The position numbers were made by a program, and so were the translations under genes. From Burkholderiaceae bacterium (GTDB lineage Bacteria; Pseudomonadota; Gammaproteobacteria; Burkholderiales; Burkholderiaceae), in NCBI GenBank assembly GCA_021166835.1, contig JAJPEN010000007.1:1-52953 (forward strand): a stretch of 52,953 nucleotides of DNA. Direction: 5' to 3'. The notes below the pieces were generated by a model. The model was not told the origin of the DNA. It saw only the letters and a list, made by a program, of their open reading frames with translations, and did no database searches. Shown in pieces: positions 10,161-18,352 of the stretch (position 1 is the stretch's first letter; each line of letters starts with the position of its first letter).

Positions 10161-10201
10161 ATGGTCGACTATTATTGCGACCAAAGTCGTCGTTCTGTCA
10201 A
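10161..10201 (-). promoter_or_regulatory. Promoter and operator of dctPQM-racemase
   Basis: Minus strand: TTGACA (10201-10196), 19-nt spacer, AATAAT (10176-10171). The operator, read on the plus strand as ATGGTCGACTAT (10161-10172), differs by one base from the hyuA site and again overlaps the -10. An extra TGGTCGC half-site sits in the spacer. Confidence 0.7.
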
Positions 10202-10238
10202 CGACTTTCTGATCGAACCCCGCGCGGCGCCCGGCGCC

Positions 10239-10310
10239 GGATCGCGAACCGAATCGCAAACCGGATCGCGAACCGGATCGACGAACCGGATCGACGAGCC
10301 GGATCAAGAT
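10239..10310. repeat. Degenerate 12-13-bp tandem repeat
   Basis: About five and a half units of the form GGATCGCGAACC, drifting to GGATCGACGAACC, between the gntR stop and the dctP promoter. No coding potential or clear function seen. Confidence 0.7.
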
Positions 10311-10321
10311 AGGCCGGCCGA

Positions 10322-11026
10322 TCAGCGGCCCCCGTTCTCGGTGCTCACCCCCTGCCGCATCAACCCGATGGCCCAGCGCATGTGCTTCGAGTAGACCCGC
10401 TGGGCGCGCTCGCCTTCGCCCTGGATCAGCGCTTCTCCGAGCCGGCGGAAGGCCGACAGGTGCGTCTCCCAGTACGAGCCGGGAAAGCCCCGCTCGAGAT
10501 GGCGATAGAAGTGCGCGAGGTGGGTACCCCGCATGAATTCGAGGATGAAGCGGTTCTGGGCGATTCCGGCGAGCGTCGAGTGCAGGTTGCCGACGGCCAT
10601 GAAGAATTCGTATGGAACGCGGTTGCGTCCGGTGGCTTCGATGCGGTCGAGCGCCTTGCGGACCTTCTCGCGGTTCCCGGGGCGCTCGAGCCTCGGCGCC
10701 GCGAGGCGGATGTTCAAGCCGCTGATCGCTGCCCAGAACTCGGCGAAGTCGATCATGTCGATTGCCGACAGCTTGCGGATCCGCGCCGAGCGATTCGGAA
10801 GCAGCTCCATGACGCCCTCGCCCACCAGCACGTGGATGCCCTCGCGCACCGGCGCCTTGCTGAGCCCCAGCTCGCTCATCAGATCGCGAGCGACGATGAT
10901 CTGCCCCGGCGCGTATTCGCCGGATCGGATTCTGGAGAGAACGAGATCCATGACACGCTGGACCGCGGATGGAGCCGCTGCGCCTGTGTCTCCAGTGGTG
11001 TCGTTGCCGATGACAGTCGTTCCCAA
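10322..11026 (-). CDS. GntR-family transcriptional regulator, FadR/FCD subfamily
   Basis: 234 aa if it starts at the TTG at 11026, which has GGGGA 7 nt upstream. The winged helix-turn-helix spans about residues 20-88 (ARDLMSELGLSKAPVREGIHVL), followed by an all-helical FCD-type ligand domain to about 230. An ATG at 10951 would cut off the first DNA-binding helix, and an ATG at 11206 would run through the divergent promoter, so TTG is preferred. It sits between the TRAP operon and the divergent pyrK operon, and identical or near-identical operators lie at three promoters around it. I infer that it is a local repressor released by the substrate or an intermediate. Confidence 0.87.
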   Translation of the reverse strand: MGTTVIGNDTTGDTGAAAPSAVQRVMDLVLSRIRSGEYAPGQIIVARDLMSELGLSKAPVREGIHVLVGEGVMELLPNRSARIRKLSAIDMIDFAEFWAAISGLNIRLAAPRLERPGNREKVRKALDRIEATGRNRVPYEFFMAVGNLHSTLAGIAQNRFILEFMRGTHLAHFYRHLERGFPGSYWETHLSAFRRLGEALIQGEGERAQRVYSKHMRWAIGLMRQGVSTENGGR

Positions 11027-11053
11027 GGCGTTCCCCGCTTGTGTGGACGGTGG

Positions 11054-11087
11054 ATAGTACCGATCAGCGCCTATTCCAGTCGACAGG
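11054..11087 (-). promoter_or_regulatory. Candidate gntR promoter with degenerate operator
   Basis: Minus strand TCGACT (11083-11078), 18-nt spacer, TACTAT (11059-11054), both 4/6 matches. CCAGTCGACAGG (11076-11087, plus strand) over the -35 keeps the GTCGAC core of the cluster operator but has weaker flanks. Autoregulation is a guess. Confidence 0.35.
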
Positions 11088-11093
11088 ATCGTC

Positions 11094-11133
11094 TTGACGC
11101 CTCCGGAATTTGGGAGCCAGAATGGTCGACCAA
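11094..11133 (+). promoter_or_regulatory. Promoter and operator of the pyrK-pyrD-ethD operon
   Basis: TTGACG (11094-11099), 18-nt spacer, CAGAAT (11118-11123), then ATGGTCGACCAA (11122-11133), which shares its first two bases with the -10. Core TGGTCGACCA is identical to the hyuA operator. The expected transcript starts about 20 nt before the ATG at 11151. Confidence 0.72.
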
Positions 11134-11150
11134 ATGATCGGCGAAAACGG

Positions 11151-11954
11151 ATGACCGCAGCCATTGCATCCGCGCTTTGCGAAGTGGTCTTCAACCGGTC
11201 CGTCAACGACCGCTATCGACACCTCGCCGTCGTTGCGCCCCCCGCGGCGCTGGCGGCGGCTCCCGGGCAGTTCTTCCAGCTGCTGTGCCCGGGGAACGGA
11301 GAGGGTTCGCACTTCCTGCGGCGTCCGATGAGCGTGTATCGGGTGGTACCCGACGCTCATCGCATCGAGTTCCTGTACAAGGTCGTCGGCGCCGGAACGA
11401 AGGGGCTGGCGCGCCTGTCGAAAGGAGACCGGCTCGATGTGTTCGGTCCCCTCGGCCGCGGTTTCCGGCTCGCGCCGTCCCAGCAGCACGTCGTGCTGCT
11501 GGGCCGTGGCGTCGGCCTGGCCACGCTCGCGCCGCTGGCAGAGGCCGCGGCGAAGCGCGGCATTCGCGTCACCGCCCTGCTTTCGGCTGCGCGCCGCGCG
11601 CATGTCATGTCCGTCGAACATCTGCGCTCGGTCGGAGCGCAGGTACAGGTCGTCACCGACGAGGACGGCAGTGCCGATCCCGCCTCCGTGGAGGAGCGGC
11701 TTCGAGTTCTGATCGAGCGCGACGGATGCGGCCTCGTGGCCACCTGCGGCTCCGACCGGCTGTTGCAACTCGTGCGGCGGCTGGTCGTGGAGCTGTCGAT
11801 CGAGGGACAGGTGGCGCTCGAGCAGCAGATGGCGTGCGGCATCGGAATGTGCCACTGCTGCGTGCGACTGTTTCAGGGAAGCGAGGGCCCCGTGGCAAGG
11901 CGGGTGTGCCACGACGGACCGGTGTTCGACGTTCGGGAGACGCTGTCGTGGTAG
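11151..11954 (+). CDS. PyrK-like FAD/[2Fe-2S] electron-transfer subunit
   Basis: 267 aa, normal PyrK length. The FAD site RRPMSVYR is at 57-64, and the nucleotide-binding segment VVLLGRGVGLATLAPLAEAA at 114-133. C229, C234, C237 and C253 have the spacing of the [2Fe-2S] ligands in the dihydroorotate dehydrogenase B reductase subunit; C236 is extra. It should pass electrons between NAD(H) and the flavin of the PyrD-like partner, whose start lies 7 nt inside this gene. Its operon is under the same operator as hyuAB and the TRAP genes, so a catabolic role is more likely than pyrimidine synthesis. The ribosome-binding site is weak. Confidence 0.85.
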   Translation: MTAAIASALCEVVFNRSVNDRYRHLAVVAPPAALAAAPGQFFQLLCPGNGEGSHFLRRPMSVYRVVPDAHRIEFLYKVVGAGTKGLARLSKGDRLDVFGPLGRGFRLAPSQQHVVLLGRGVGLATLAPLAEAAAKRGIRVTALLSAARRAHVMSVEHLRSVGAQVQVVTDEDGSADPASVEERLRVLIERDGCGLVATCGSDRLLQLVRRLVVELSIEGQVALEQQMACGIGMCHCCVRLFQGSEGPVARRVCHDGPVFDVRETLSW

Positions 11955-12886
11955 ATCTCCAGGTTCGATGCGGTGGCCTCGTGCTCGCCAATCCGGTAAT
12001 GCCCGCCTCTGGCACGTTCGCCGAGACGATGGCCCAGGTGATCGACGTCGACCGACTGGGCGCGCTGGTCACCAAGACGATCACGCCCGACCTGCGACGC
12101 GGCAACCCGCAGCCTCGCGTTGCGGAGGCGACCGCAGCGATGCTCTGCTCGATCGGCATACCCTCGAAGGGCCCCGAGCACTACGTGGCCCAGGTGATGC
12201 CGTTCTACGCGGCGCGGCGCCCGCCGCTGATCGCCAGCATCTCTGCCGGCAGCGCGCAAGGCTTCGCCACGCTCGCCGCGCGCCTCACCGCTGCCGGCGT
12301 CGATGCGATCGAAGCGAACCTCTCGTGCCCGAACCTGGAGCAGGATGGACGGGCTTTCGCGATGGTCGCGCGCGACACCGAAGACGTGGTGTCGTGCATC
12401 AGAAGAGCGACGTCGCTGCCGCTCTGGGTGAAGCTCACGCCGAATGTCGGCGACATCGCGACGATCGCGTGCGCCGCCGAGTCGGCCGGCGCCGATGCGC
12501 TGGTCGTCGCCAATGCGCTGCTGGGCATGGCGATAGACGTCGAGACCTTCCGCCCGAAGCTCGGCAACGTGATGGGCGGGCTCACCGGGCCGGCGGTCAA
12601 GCCGATCATCCTCCGGATGGTCTATCAGTGCGCGCGGGCCGTCGCGCTGCCCATCGTCGGATGCGGCGGAATTGCCACGGCCGAGGACGCGGTCGAGTAC
12701 ATGCTCGCCGGCGCGAGCGCCGTCCAGGTCGGTACCGCGAGCTTCCTTCGGCCGACGACGATGATCGACATCATCGACGCACTACCCGGATTCCTGCAGC
12801 GCCACGGCCTTGCCCGCGCCGTCGATCTGGTCGGCGCCCTGCGCGTCGCCGAGGCACCGCATCCCGAATGGGCCATGGCCGGCTGA
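11948..12886 (+). CDS. PyrD-like flavoenzyme, class 1B dihydroorotate dehydrogenase family
   Basis: 312 aa from GTG at 11948, overlapping the PyrK-like gene. FMN-barrel features are intact: K43 (TKTITPDLRRGNP), NLSCPN at 124-129 with C127 as the class 1B catalytic base, K162, and GCGGIATAEDAVEYMLAGASAVQVGT. The substrate loop differs: family members usually read N-[AS]-[IM]-G-L-x-N, while this protein has C67-S-I-G-I-P-S-K. It therefore lacks an Asn that contacts orotate, and ANA replaces the usual N-T at 189-190. I infer a related but different substrate, probably oxidised or reduced at a C-C bond next to a cyclic amide. Orotate itself cannot be excluded. Confidence 0.85.
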   Translation: MVDLQVRCGGLVLANPVMPASGTFAETMAQVIDVDRLGALVTKTITPDLRRGNPQPRVAEATAAMLCSIGIPSKGPEHYVAQVMPFYAARRPPLIASISAGSAQGFATLAARLTAAGVDAIEANLSCPNLEQDGRAFAMVARDTEDVVSCIRRATSLPLWVKLTPNVGDIATIACAAESAGADALVVANALLGMAIDVETFRPKLGNVMGGLTGPAVKPIILRMVYQCARAVALPIVGCGGIATAEDAVEYMLAGASAVQVGTASFLRPTTMIDIIDALPGFLQRHGLARAVDLVGALRVAEAPHPEWAMAG

Positions 12887-13590
12887 TGACGGTTTCGTGG
12901 TTCGTCTACTTCGAGGACGCCGGCAACGGCGGCGCGGTCTGCGAGGCCGACAAGGCTCGAATGCGCGAATGCCTGTCGCGCACGCCGGAACTGCTTCGCG
13001 CCCACGTCTGCACACCGGCCGTGGTGGGCGGCCCCTTCAGCAACGACCCGCCGCCGCCGCGGCTTGCGCTGCAACTCGACTTCGCGAACCTGCCGGCGCT
13101 GGAAGCGGCGATCGGACCGCACGGAGCGCTGCAGGCGCTCGCTGCGTCCGGTGACTGGCCGAGCCTCGAAGGCACGGAGATCAGCCACCAGGCAATGATT
13201 TCACGGACGTTTCCGGTCCACGACGTCGCGCAGCCGACGTCGAAACCGGCTCCGCGCTCGTGCAGCTATCTCGTTCATTACCCCGGTCGTGCCGAGGACA
13301 TCCATGACTGGCTGCGGTACTACCTGACGCATCACCCCCGCCTCATGGCAAGGCTCCCCGGGATCCGCTCGATCGAGATCTTCACGCGTCTCGACTGGTG
13401 CGACGCACTGCCCTGGCGGCGCGTCCACCACATGCAGCGCAACCGGATCGTGTTCGACGACGCGTCGGCGCTGACCGCTGCACTCGAATCGGCCGCCCTG
13501 CAGGATCTCCGCGCCGATTACCGCCGGTTTCCGCGCTTCGAGGGCGGGAACGTCCACTATCCGATGGAGACGGAAAGCCTGCTGCCGTAG
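12886..13590 (+). CDS. EthD-like ferredoxin-fold protein, two domains
   Basis: 234 aa, start set by a TGATG overlap with the PyrD-like stop. The C-terminal half (about 120-230) has the EthD-type pattern SYLVHYPG...HHPRLMARLPGIRSIEIFTR. The N-terminal half (1-110) appears to be a diverged copy of the same ferredoxin-like fold (WFVYFEDAG...). Such dimeric alpha-beta barrel proteins occur in catabolic clusters as small isomerases, lactonases, decarboxylases or accessory proteins. The internal duplication suggests an intramolecular pseudo-dimer. Function unknown; cluster membership is supported by gene overlap. Confidence 0.65.
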   Translation: MTVSWFVYFEDAGNGGAVCEADKARMRECLSRTPELLRAHVCTPAVVGGPFSNDPPPPRLALQLDFANLPALEAAIGPHGALQALAASGDWPSLEGTEISHQAMISRTFPVHDVAQPTSKPAPRSCSYLVHYPGRAEDIHDWLRYYLTHHPRLMARLPGIRSIEIFTRLDWCDALPWRRVHHMQRNRIVFDDASALTAALESAALQDLRADYRRFPRFEGGNVHYPMETESLLP

Positions 13591-13594
13591 TTTC

Positions 13595-13608
13595 AGCCTG
13601 CGCAGGCT
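13595..13608. terminator. Perfect palindrome between convergent genes
   Basis: AGCCTGCGCAGGCT, a perfect 14-bp palindrome in the 16 bp between the EthD-like stop and the MaoC-like stop. It may form a bidirectional terminator stem, but no T-tract follows. Confidence 0.4.
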
Positions 13609-14062
13609 ACGCGTAACGCCGCGCCACCGTCTCGGCGATGCACACCGGCCTGTCGCCCCCCTCGCGCTCGATTGTCGCCTCGGTCACGATCTGCAGCCCG
13701 CCGCCTCCGACGTCCTCCACCGACAGCACCCGGAAGCGCGCCCGCAGCCGGCTTCCCGCCGGCACCGGCGCCGGAAAGCGCACGCGGTTCAGCCCGTAGT
13801 TCACGCTCATGCGCACGCCGCGCAGCTCGATCGCGCTCTCCGCGAACATCGGCAGCAGCGACAGCGTCAGGTAGCCGTGTGCGATCGTCGTGCCGAAGGG
13901 CCCCTTCGCGGCGCGCTCCGGGTCGACGTGGATCCATTGATGATCGCCGGTCGCATCGGCGAAGGCGTCGATGCGCTGCTGCGTGACCTCGACCCAGTCG
14001 CTTACCGCGATCTCCTCGCCGGCGCAGGCCGCCAGCTCGGCAAGACTTTCGAATACGCGCAT
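13607..14062 (-). CDS. MaoC-like (R)-specific enoyl-CoA hydratase / dehydratase
   Basis: 151 aa, single hot-dog domain. ADATGDHQWIHVDPERA at 36-52 is the hydratase-2 signature with catalytic D40 and H45; GPFGTTIAHGYLTLSLLP follows as in NodN/MaoC proteins. The family hydrates (R)-enoyl-CoA esters. The start at ATG 14062 comes from alignment with family N-termini; longer reading would run into upp. It lies 25 nt after the upp stop on the same strand and may be co-transcribed, although the functions are unrelated. Confidence 0.88.
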   Translation of the reverse strand: MRVFESLAELAACAGEEIAVSDWVEVTQQRIDAFADATGDHQWIHVDPERAAKGPFGTTIAHGYLTLSLLPMFAESAIELRGVRMSVNYGLNRVRFPAPVPAGSRLRARFRVLSVEDVGGGGLQIVTEATIEREGGDRPVCIAETVARRYA

Positions 14063-14087
14063 TCCGCTCGTTCCTCTTTTCCTTCGT

Positions 14088-14738
14088 TCAATGCTTCGTG
14101 CCGAACAGCCGATCGCCCGCGTCGCCGAGCCCCGGAACGATGTACGCGTTCGCGTCGAGATGATCGTCGAGCGCGGCGACGTAGACCGGCACGCGGGGAT
14201 GACTTGCGGCGAACACTTCCATGCCCTCGGGCGCCGCAACGAGCGCGAGCAGCCGCACGGCCTCGGGCGACACGCCGCGATCGAGCAGCACCTGCACGGC
14301 ATGCGCCGCCGAGTGCCCGGTGGCGATCATCGGATCGCAGACGATGAACAGCCGTCCCGCGACTTCGGGCAGGCGCACGTAGTACTCGACGGGCCGCCGG
14401 TCGGGGCCGCGGTACAGGCCGATGTGGCCGACGCGCGCGGCGGGAATCAGCTCGAGCAGCCCGTCGACCATGCCGAGCCCCGCGCGCAGGATCGGCACGA
14501 CGCCGACCTTGCGGCCGGCGATCACCGGCGCGTCGAGCGCAACCAGCGGCGTCTCGATGCGGCGCATCGTCAGCGGCAGGTCGCGCGTGATCTCGTAGCC
14601 CATCAGCAGCGTGATCTCGCGCAGCAGGTCGCGGAAGGTGCGAGTGGACGTCTCGCGATCGCGCATGTGCGTGAGCTTGTGCTGGATCAGCGGGTGATCG
14701 ACGATCCGCAGCGACGGAAAGCGCGGGTCGGTGCGCAT
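14088..14738 (-). CDS. upp: Uracil phosphoribosyltransferase
   Basis: 216 aa, full length. The PRPP-binding loop [15 protein letters not shown] lies at about 134-148 and the C-terminus [14 protein letters not shown] is the uracil-binding tail of Upp. One change is visible: His at the position usually Gly in DPMxATGGS. It converts uracil and PRPP to UMP in pyrimidine salvage. Its closeness to a DHOD-like pair is probably chance, because orientation and promoters differ. Confidence 0.95.
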   Translation of the reverse strand: MRTDPRFPSLRIVDHPLIQHKLTHMRDRETSTRTFRDLLREITLLMGYEITRDLPLTMRRIETPLVALDAPVIAGRKVGVVPILRAGLGMVDGLLELIPAARVGHIGLYRGPDRRPVEYYVRLPEVAGRLFIVCDPMIATGHSAAHAVQVLLDRGVSPEAVRLLALVAAPEGMEVFAASHPRVPVYVAALDDHLDANAYIVPGLGDAGDRLFGTKH

Positions 14739-14802
14739 CGCCTTCTCGCCCGTGCCGTTCAGCCGCGCACCGGCGCGCGCCGGCTTCGCCGACGATTCGC
14801 GC

Positions 14803-16452
<1,650 letters not shown>

Positions 16453-16526
16453 GGCGGCTTCCTCCGGGTTCGTCAGTGGATTATCGCGCGCGAAAGGCCG
16501 TTCTCGGCGCGGCGTTCGTCATCGCG

Positions 16527-17429
16527 TCATCCCGCCCGTTCCTGGGGCAGGTGCGAAGGCGTCGAATCGACCAGCCCGAGCAACCGCTCGAGGCTCTGCG
16601 CCTCGTCGGTGCCGCTCGTGTCGACGACGGCGTCGGCCAGCGCGTACAGCCGCTCGCGCTGCTTCAGGATCGTGCGCAGCTCGGCCATCGCGTGCTCGCG
16701 CCCGCGGATCGGCCGCAGATCGCCCTGCGCGACCACGCGATCCATGTGATCTTCGGGAGAAGCTCGCAGCCAGACGGTGAAGCAGCGCTCGCGAAGCAGC
16801 TCGTAGGTGCGCGGCTCGAGCACGAGCGAGCCGCCGGTGGCGATCACGCAACGCTTGTGCGCGCGGGTGAGCCGGTCCAGCACGCGCGCCTCCGCCTCGC
16901 GGAAGGTGTCCTGCCCGTACATCGAGAAGATGCTGCCCAGCGAAGCGCCCAGCTCGTGTTCGATCTGCTGGTCCAGCTCGTAGAACGGAACGCGCAGTCG
17001 GGCCGCGAGCTGCGCGCCCAGCGTGGACTTCCCGGCGCCGCGCAGGCCCACCAGCGCGATGCGCCGCGAGCGCTCGCGACTCGATTCGCCGAAGCGCTGC
17101 TGCAGCTGCATCACCGCCTCGTGCCGCTGCTCGGGACGCAGACCGCGCAGCAGCTCGAGCGCCGCGACGATCTCGGGATCGAAGGATCGATCGCCGATCA
17201 GCTGCTCGATCGGACAGGCGAGCGCCTCGGCCACGCGCCGGATCAGCAGGATCGAGATGTTTCCGTCGCCGGCTTCGAGTTGCGCGAGATAGCGCTCGGA
17301 AAGACCCGACAGCTCGGCGAGGCGCTTTCGCGTGAGGTGCGCTTCTTCACGACGCTCGCGAACGCGGCGGCCCAGCGCCTCGAGGAACGCGTTCTCGTCT
17401 TCCGGCTTGCCGCCCACCACGGAGACCAT
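16527..17429 (-). CDS. boxR: BoxR/BzdR-type regulator: XRE helix-turn-helix fused to shikimate-kinase-like domain
   Basis: 300 aa. An XRE-type HTH spans about residues 20-78 (TRKRLAELSGLSERYLAQLEAG), a linker 80-120, then a shikimate-kinase-like domain starting IALVGLRGAGKST (Walker A 127-136). In BzdR/BoxR the kinase-like domain binds benzoyl-CoA, which releases repression of benzoate genes. The start at ATG 17429 gives the usual BoxR N-terminus; upstream in-frame codons belong to the intergenic region. It is followed by bclA and divergent from the alpha/beta hydrolase, the arrangement expected for local control of benzoate activation. Confidence 0.92.
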   Translation of the reverse strand: MVSVVGGKPEDENAFLEALGRRVRERREEAHLTRKRLAELSGLSERYLAQLEAGDGNISILLIRRVAEALACPIEQLIGDRSFDPEIVAALELLRGLRPEQRHEAVMQLQQRFGESSRERSRRIALVGLRGAGKSTLGAQLAARLRVPFYELDQQIEHELGASLGSIFSMYGQDTFREAEARVLDRLTRAHKRCVIATGGSLVLEPRTYELLRERCFTVWLRASPEDHMDRVVAQGDLRPIRGREHAMAELRTILKQRERLYALADAVVDTSGTDEAQSLERLLGLVDSTPSHLPQERAG

Positions 17430-17463
17430 GCAACATCGAACGTCGGATAATGAAGAACCTGCA
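17429..17463. promoter_or_regulatory. Divergent promoter region with repeated TGCA sites
   Basis: TGCAACAT at 17429 and TGCAATAT at 17460 are direct repeats 31 bp apart, about three helical turns. A -10-like GATAAT (17446-17451) for the hydrolase lies between them. TGCA is the core I recall for BzdR/BoxR operators, so autoregulation is plausible but unproven. Confidence 0.45.
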
Positions 17464-17472
17464 ATATAACTC

Positions 17473-18294
17473 ATGATACAAGACCCCAACGAGCATTATT
17501 TTCACGTCGTCGTCGGCGGGCGGCGGCTGGAGTGCCGGTCGATCGGCGAGCCCGGCTCGCACTCGCCCACGCTCGTCTTCCTGCACGAAGGGCTGGGCAG
17601 CATCGCGCTGTTGCGCGATTTCCCCGACCGCGTCTGCGCAGCCGCCGGCCTGCCGGGGATCGTCTACTCCCGCCGCGGCTACGGCGGCTCGGAGCCGATC
17701 GACGAGCCGCGCAGCGTGCGCTTCATGCACGAAGAGGCGATCGACGTGCTGCCCGAGCTGCTGCGCAGCTTCGGCCTCGAACGACCGATCCTCGTGGGGC
17801 ACAGCGACGGCGCCTCGATCGCGCTGATCCACGCGGGGACTTTTCCGGAGGCCGACGCGGCGGTCGCGGTACTTGCCCCGCACCTGTTCGTGGAGCCGGT
17901 GTGCACCGATGCGATCGCCGAGATCGCGCGGCGCTACGAAGCGCCGGGGCTGCGCGAGCAGCTCGGCCGCTACCACGACGACGTCGACGGCGCGTTCCGC
18001 TACTGGACCGAGGTCTGGCTCTCGGACGCCTTCGCCGCCTGGACCATCGAGAAGGAAGTGGCCGCGATCCGCTGCCCGATCCTGGCGATCCAGGGCGAGG
18101 ACGACCAGTATGGAACGATGCGCCAGCTCGACCATATCGCCGAGCTGCAGCCCGATGCGCAACTGCTGAAGCTCGCCGATTGCCGGCACAGTCCGCATCT
18201 GGATCGTCCCGACGAGGTCGTCGACGCGGTCGCCGCGTTCTGTCGCAGGATCGCCGCGAAGGAGGCGGCGGGCGACGCGTCTGCGCGCAGCTGA
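17473..18294 (+). CDS. Alpha/beta hydrolase, box-cluster associated
   Basis: 273 aa. Nucleophile elbow GHSDGAS with S111; oxyanion segment HEGLGS at 38-43; a late His in CRHSPHLD is the probable third catalytic residue. Overall it resembles hydrolases found next to aerobic benzoyl-CoA (box) genes, which may act as thioesterases or ring-lactone hydrolases. It is transcribed divergently from boxR over a shared 43-bp control region, which supports co-regulation by benzoyl-CoA. Cytoplasmic; exact substrate unknown. Confidence 0.85.
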   Translation: MIQDPNEHYFHVVVGGRRLECRSIGEPGSHSPTLVFLHEGLGSIALLRDFPDRVCAAAGLPGIVYSRRGYGGSEPIDEPRSVRFMHEEAIDVLPELLRSFGLERPILVGHSDGASIALIHAGTFPEADAAVAVLAPHLFVEPVCTDAIAEIARRYEAPGLREQLGRYHDDVDGAFRYWTEVWLSDAFAAWTIEKEVAAIRCPILAIQGEDDQYGTMRQLDHIAELQPDAQLLKLADCRHSPHLDRPDEVVDAVAAFCRRIAAKEAAGDASARS

Positions 18295-18352
18295 CGCCGG
18301 ACGCGGGCGCGGTCAGCCTACAATCGCTGCCTGCCGGGAAACGGAGAAAGGC

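Noticed and set aside
14088..14738. upp as part of a pyrimidine-type pathway with the PyrK/PyrD-like genes
   Set aside because: It is on the opposite strand, behind a separate gene, and has no copy of the cluster operator.
14770..14783. CCGGCGCGCGCCGG palindrome between bclA and upp as a regulatory site
   Set aside because: Simple GC-alternating palindromes arise easily at this base composition; no T-tract or promoter context supports a role.
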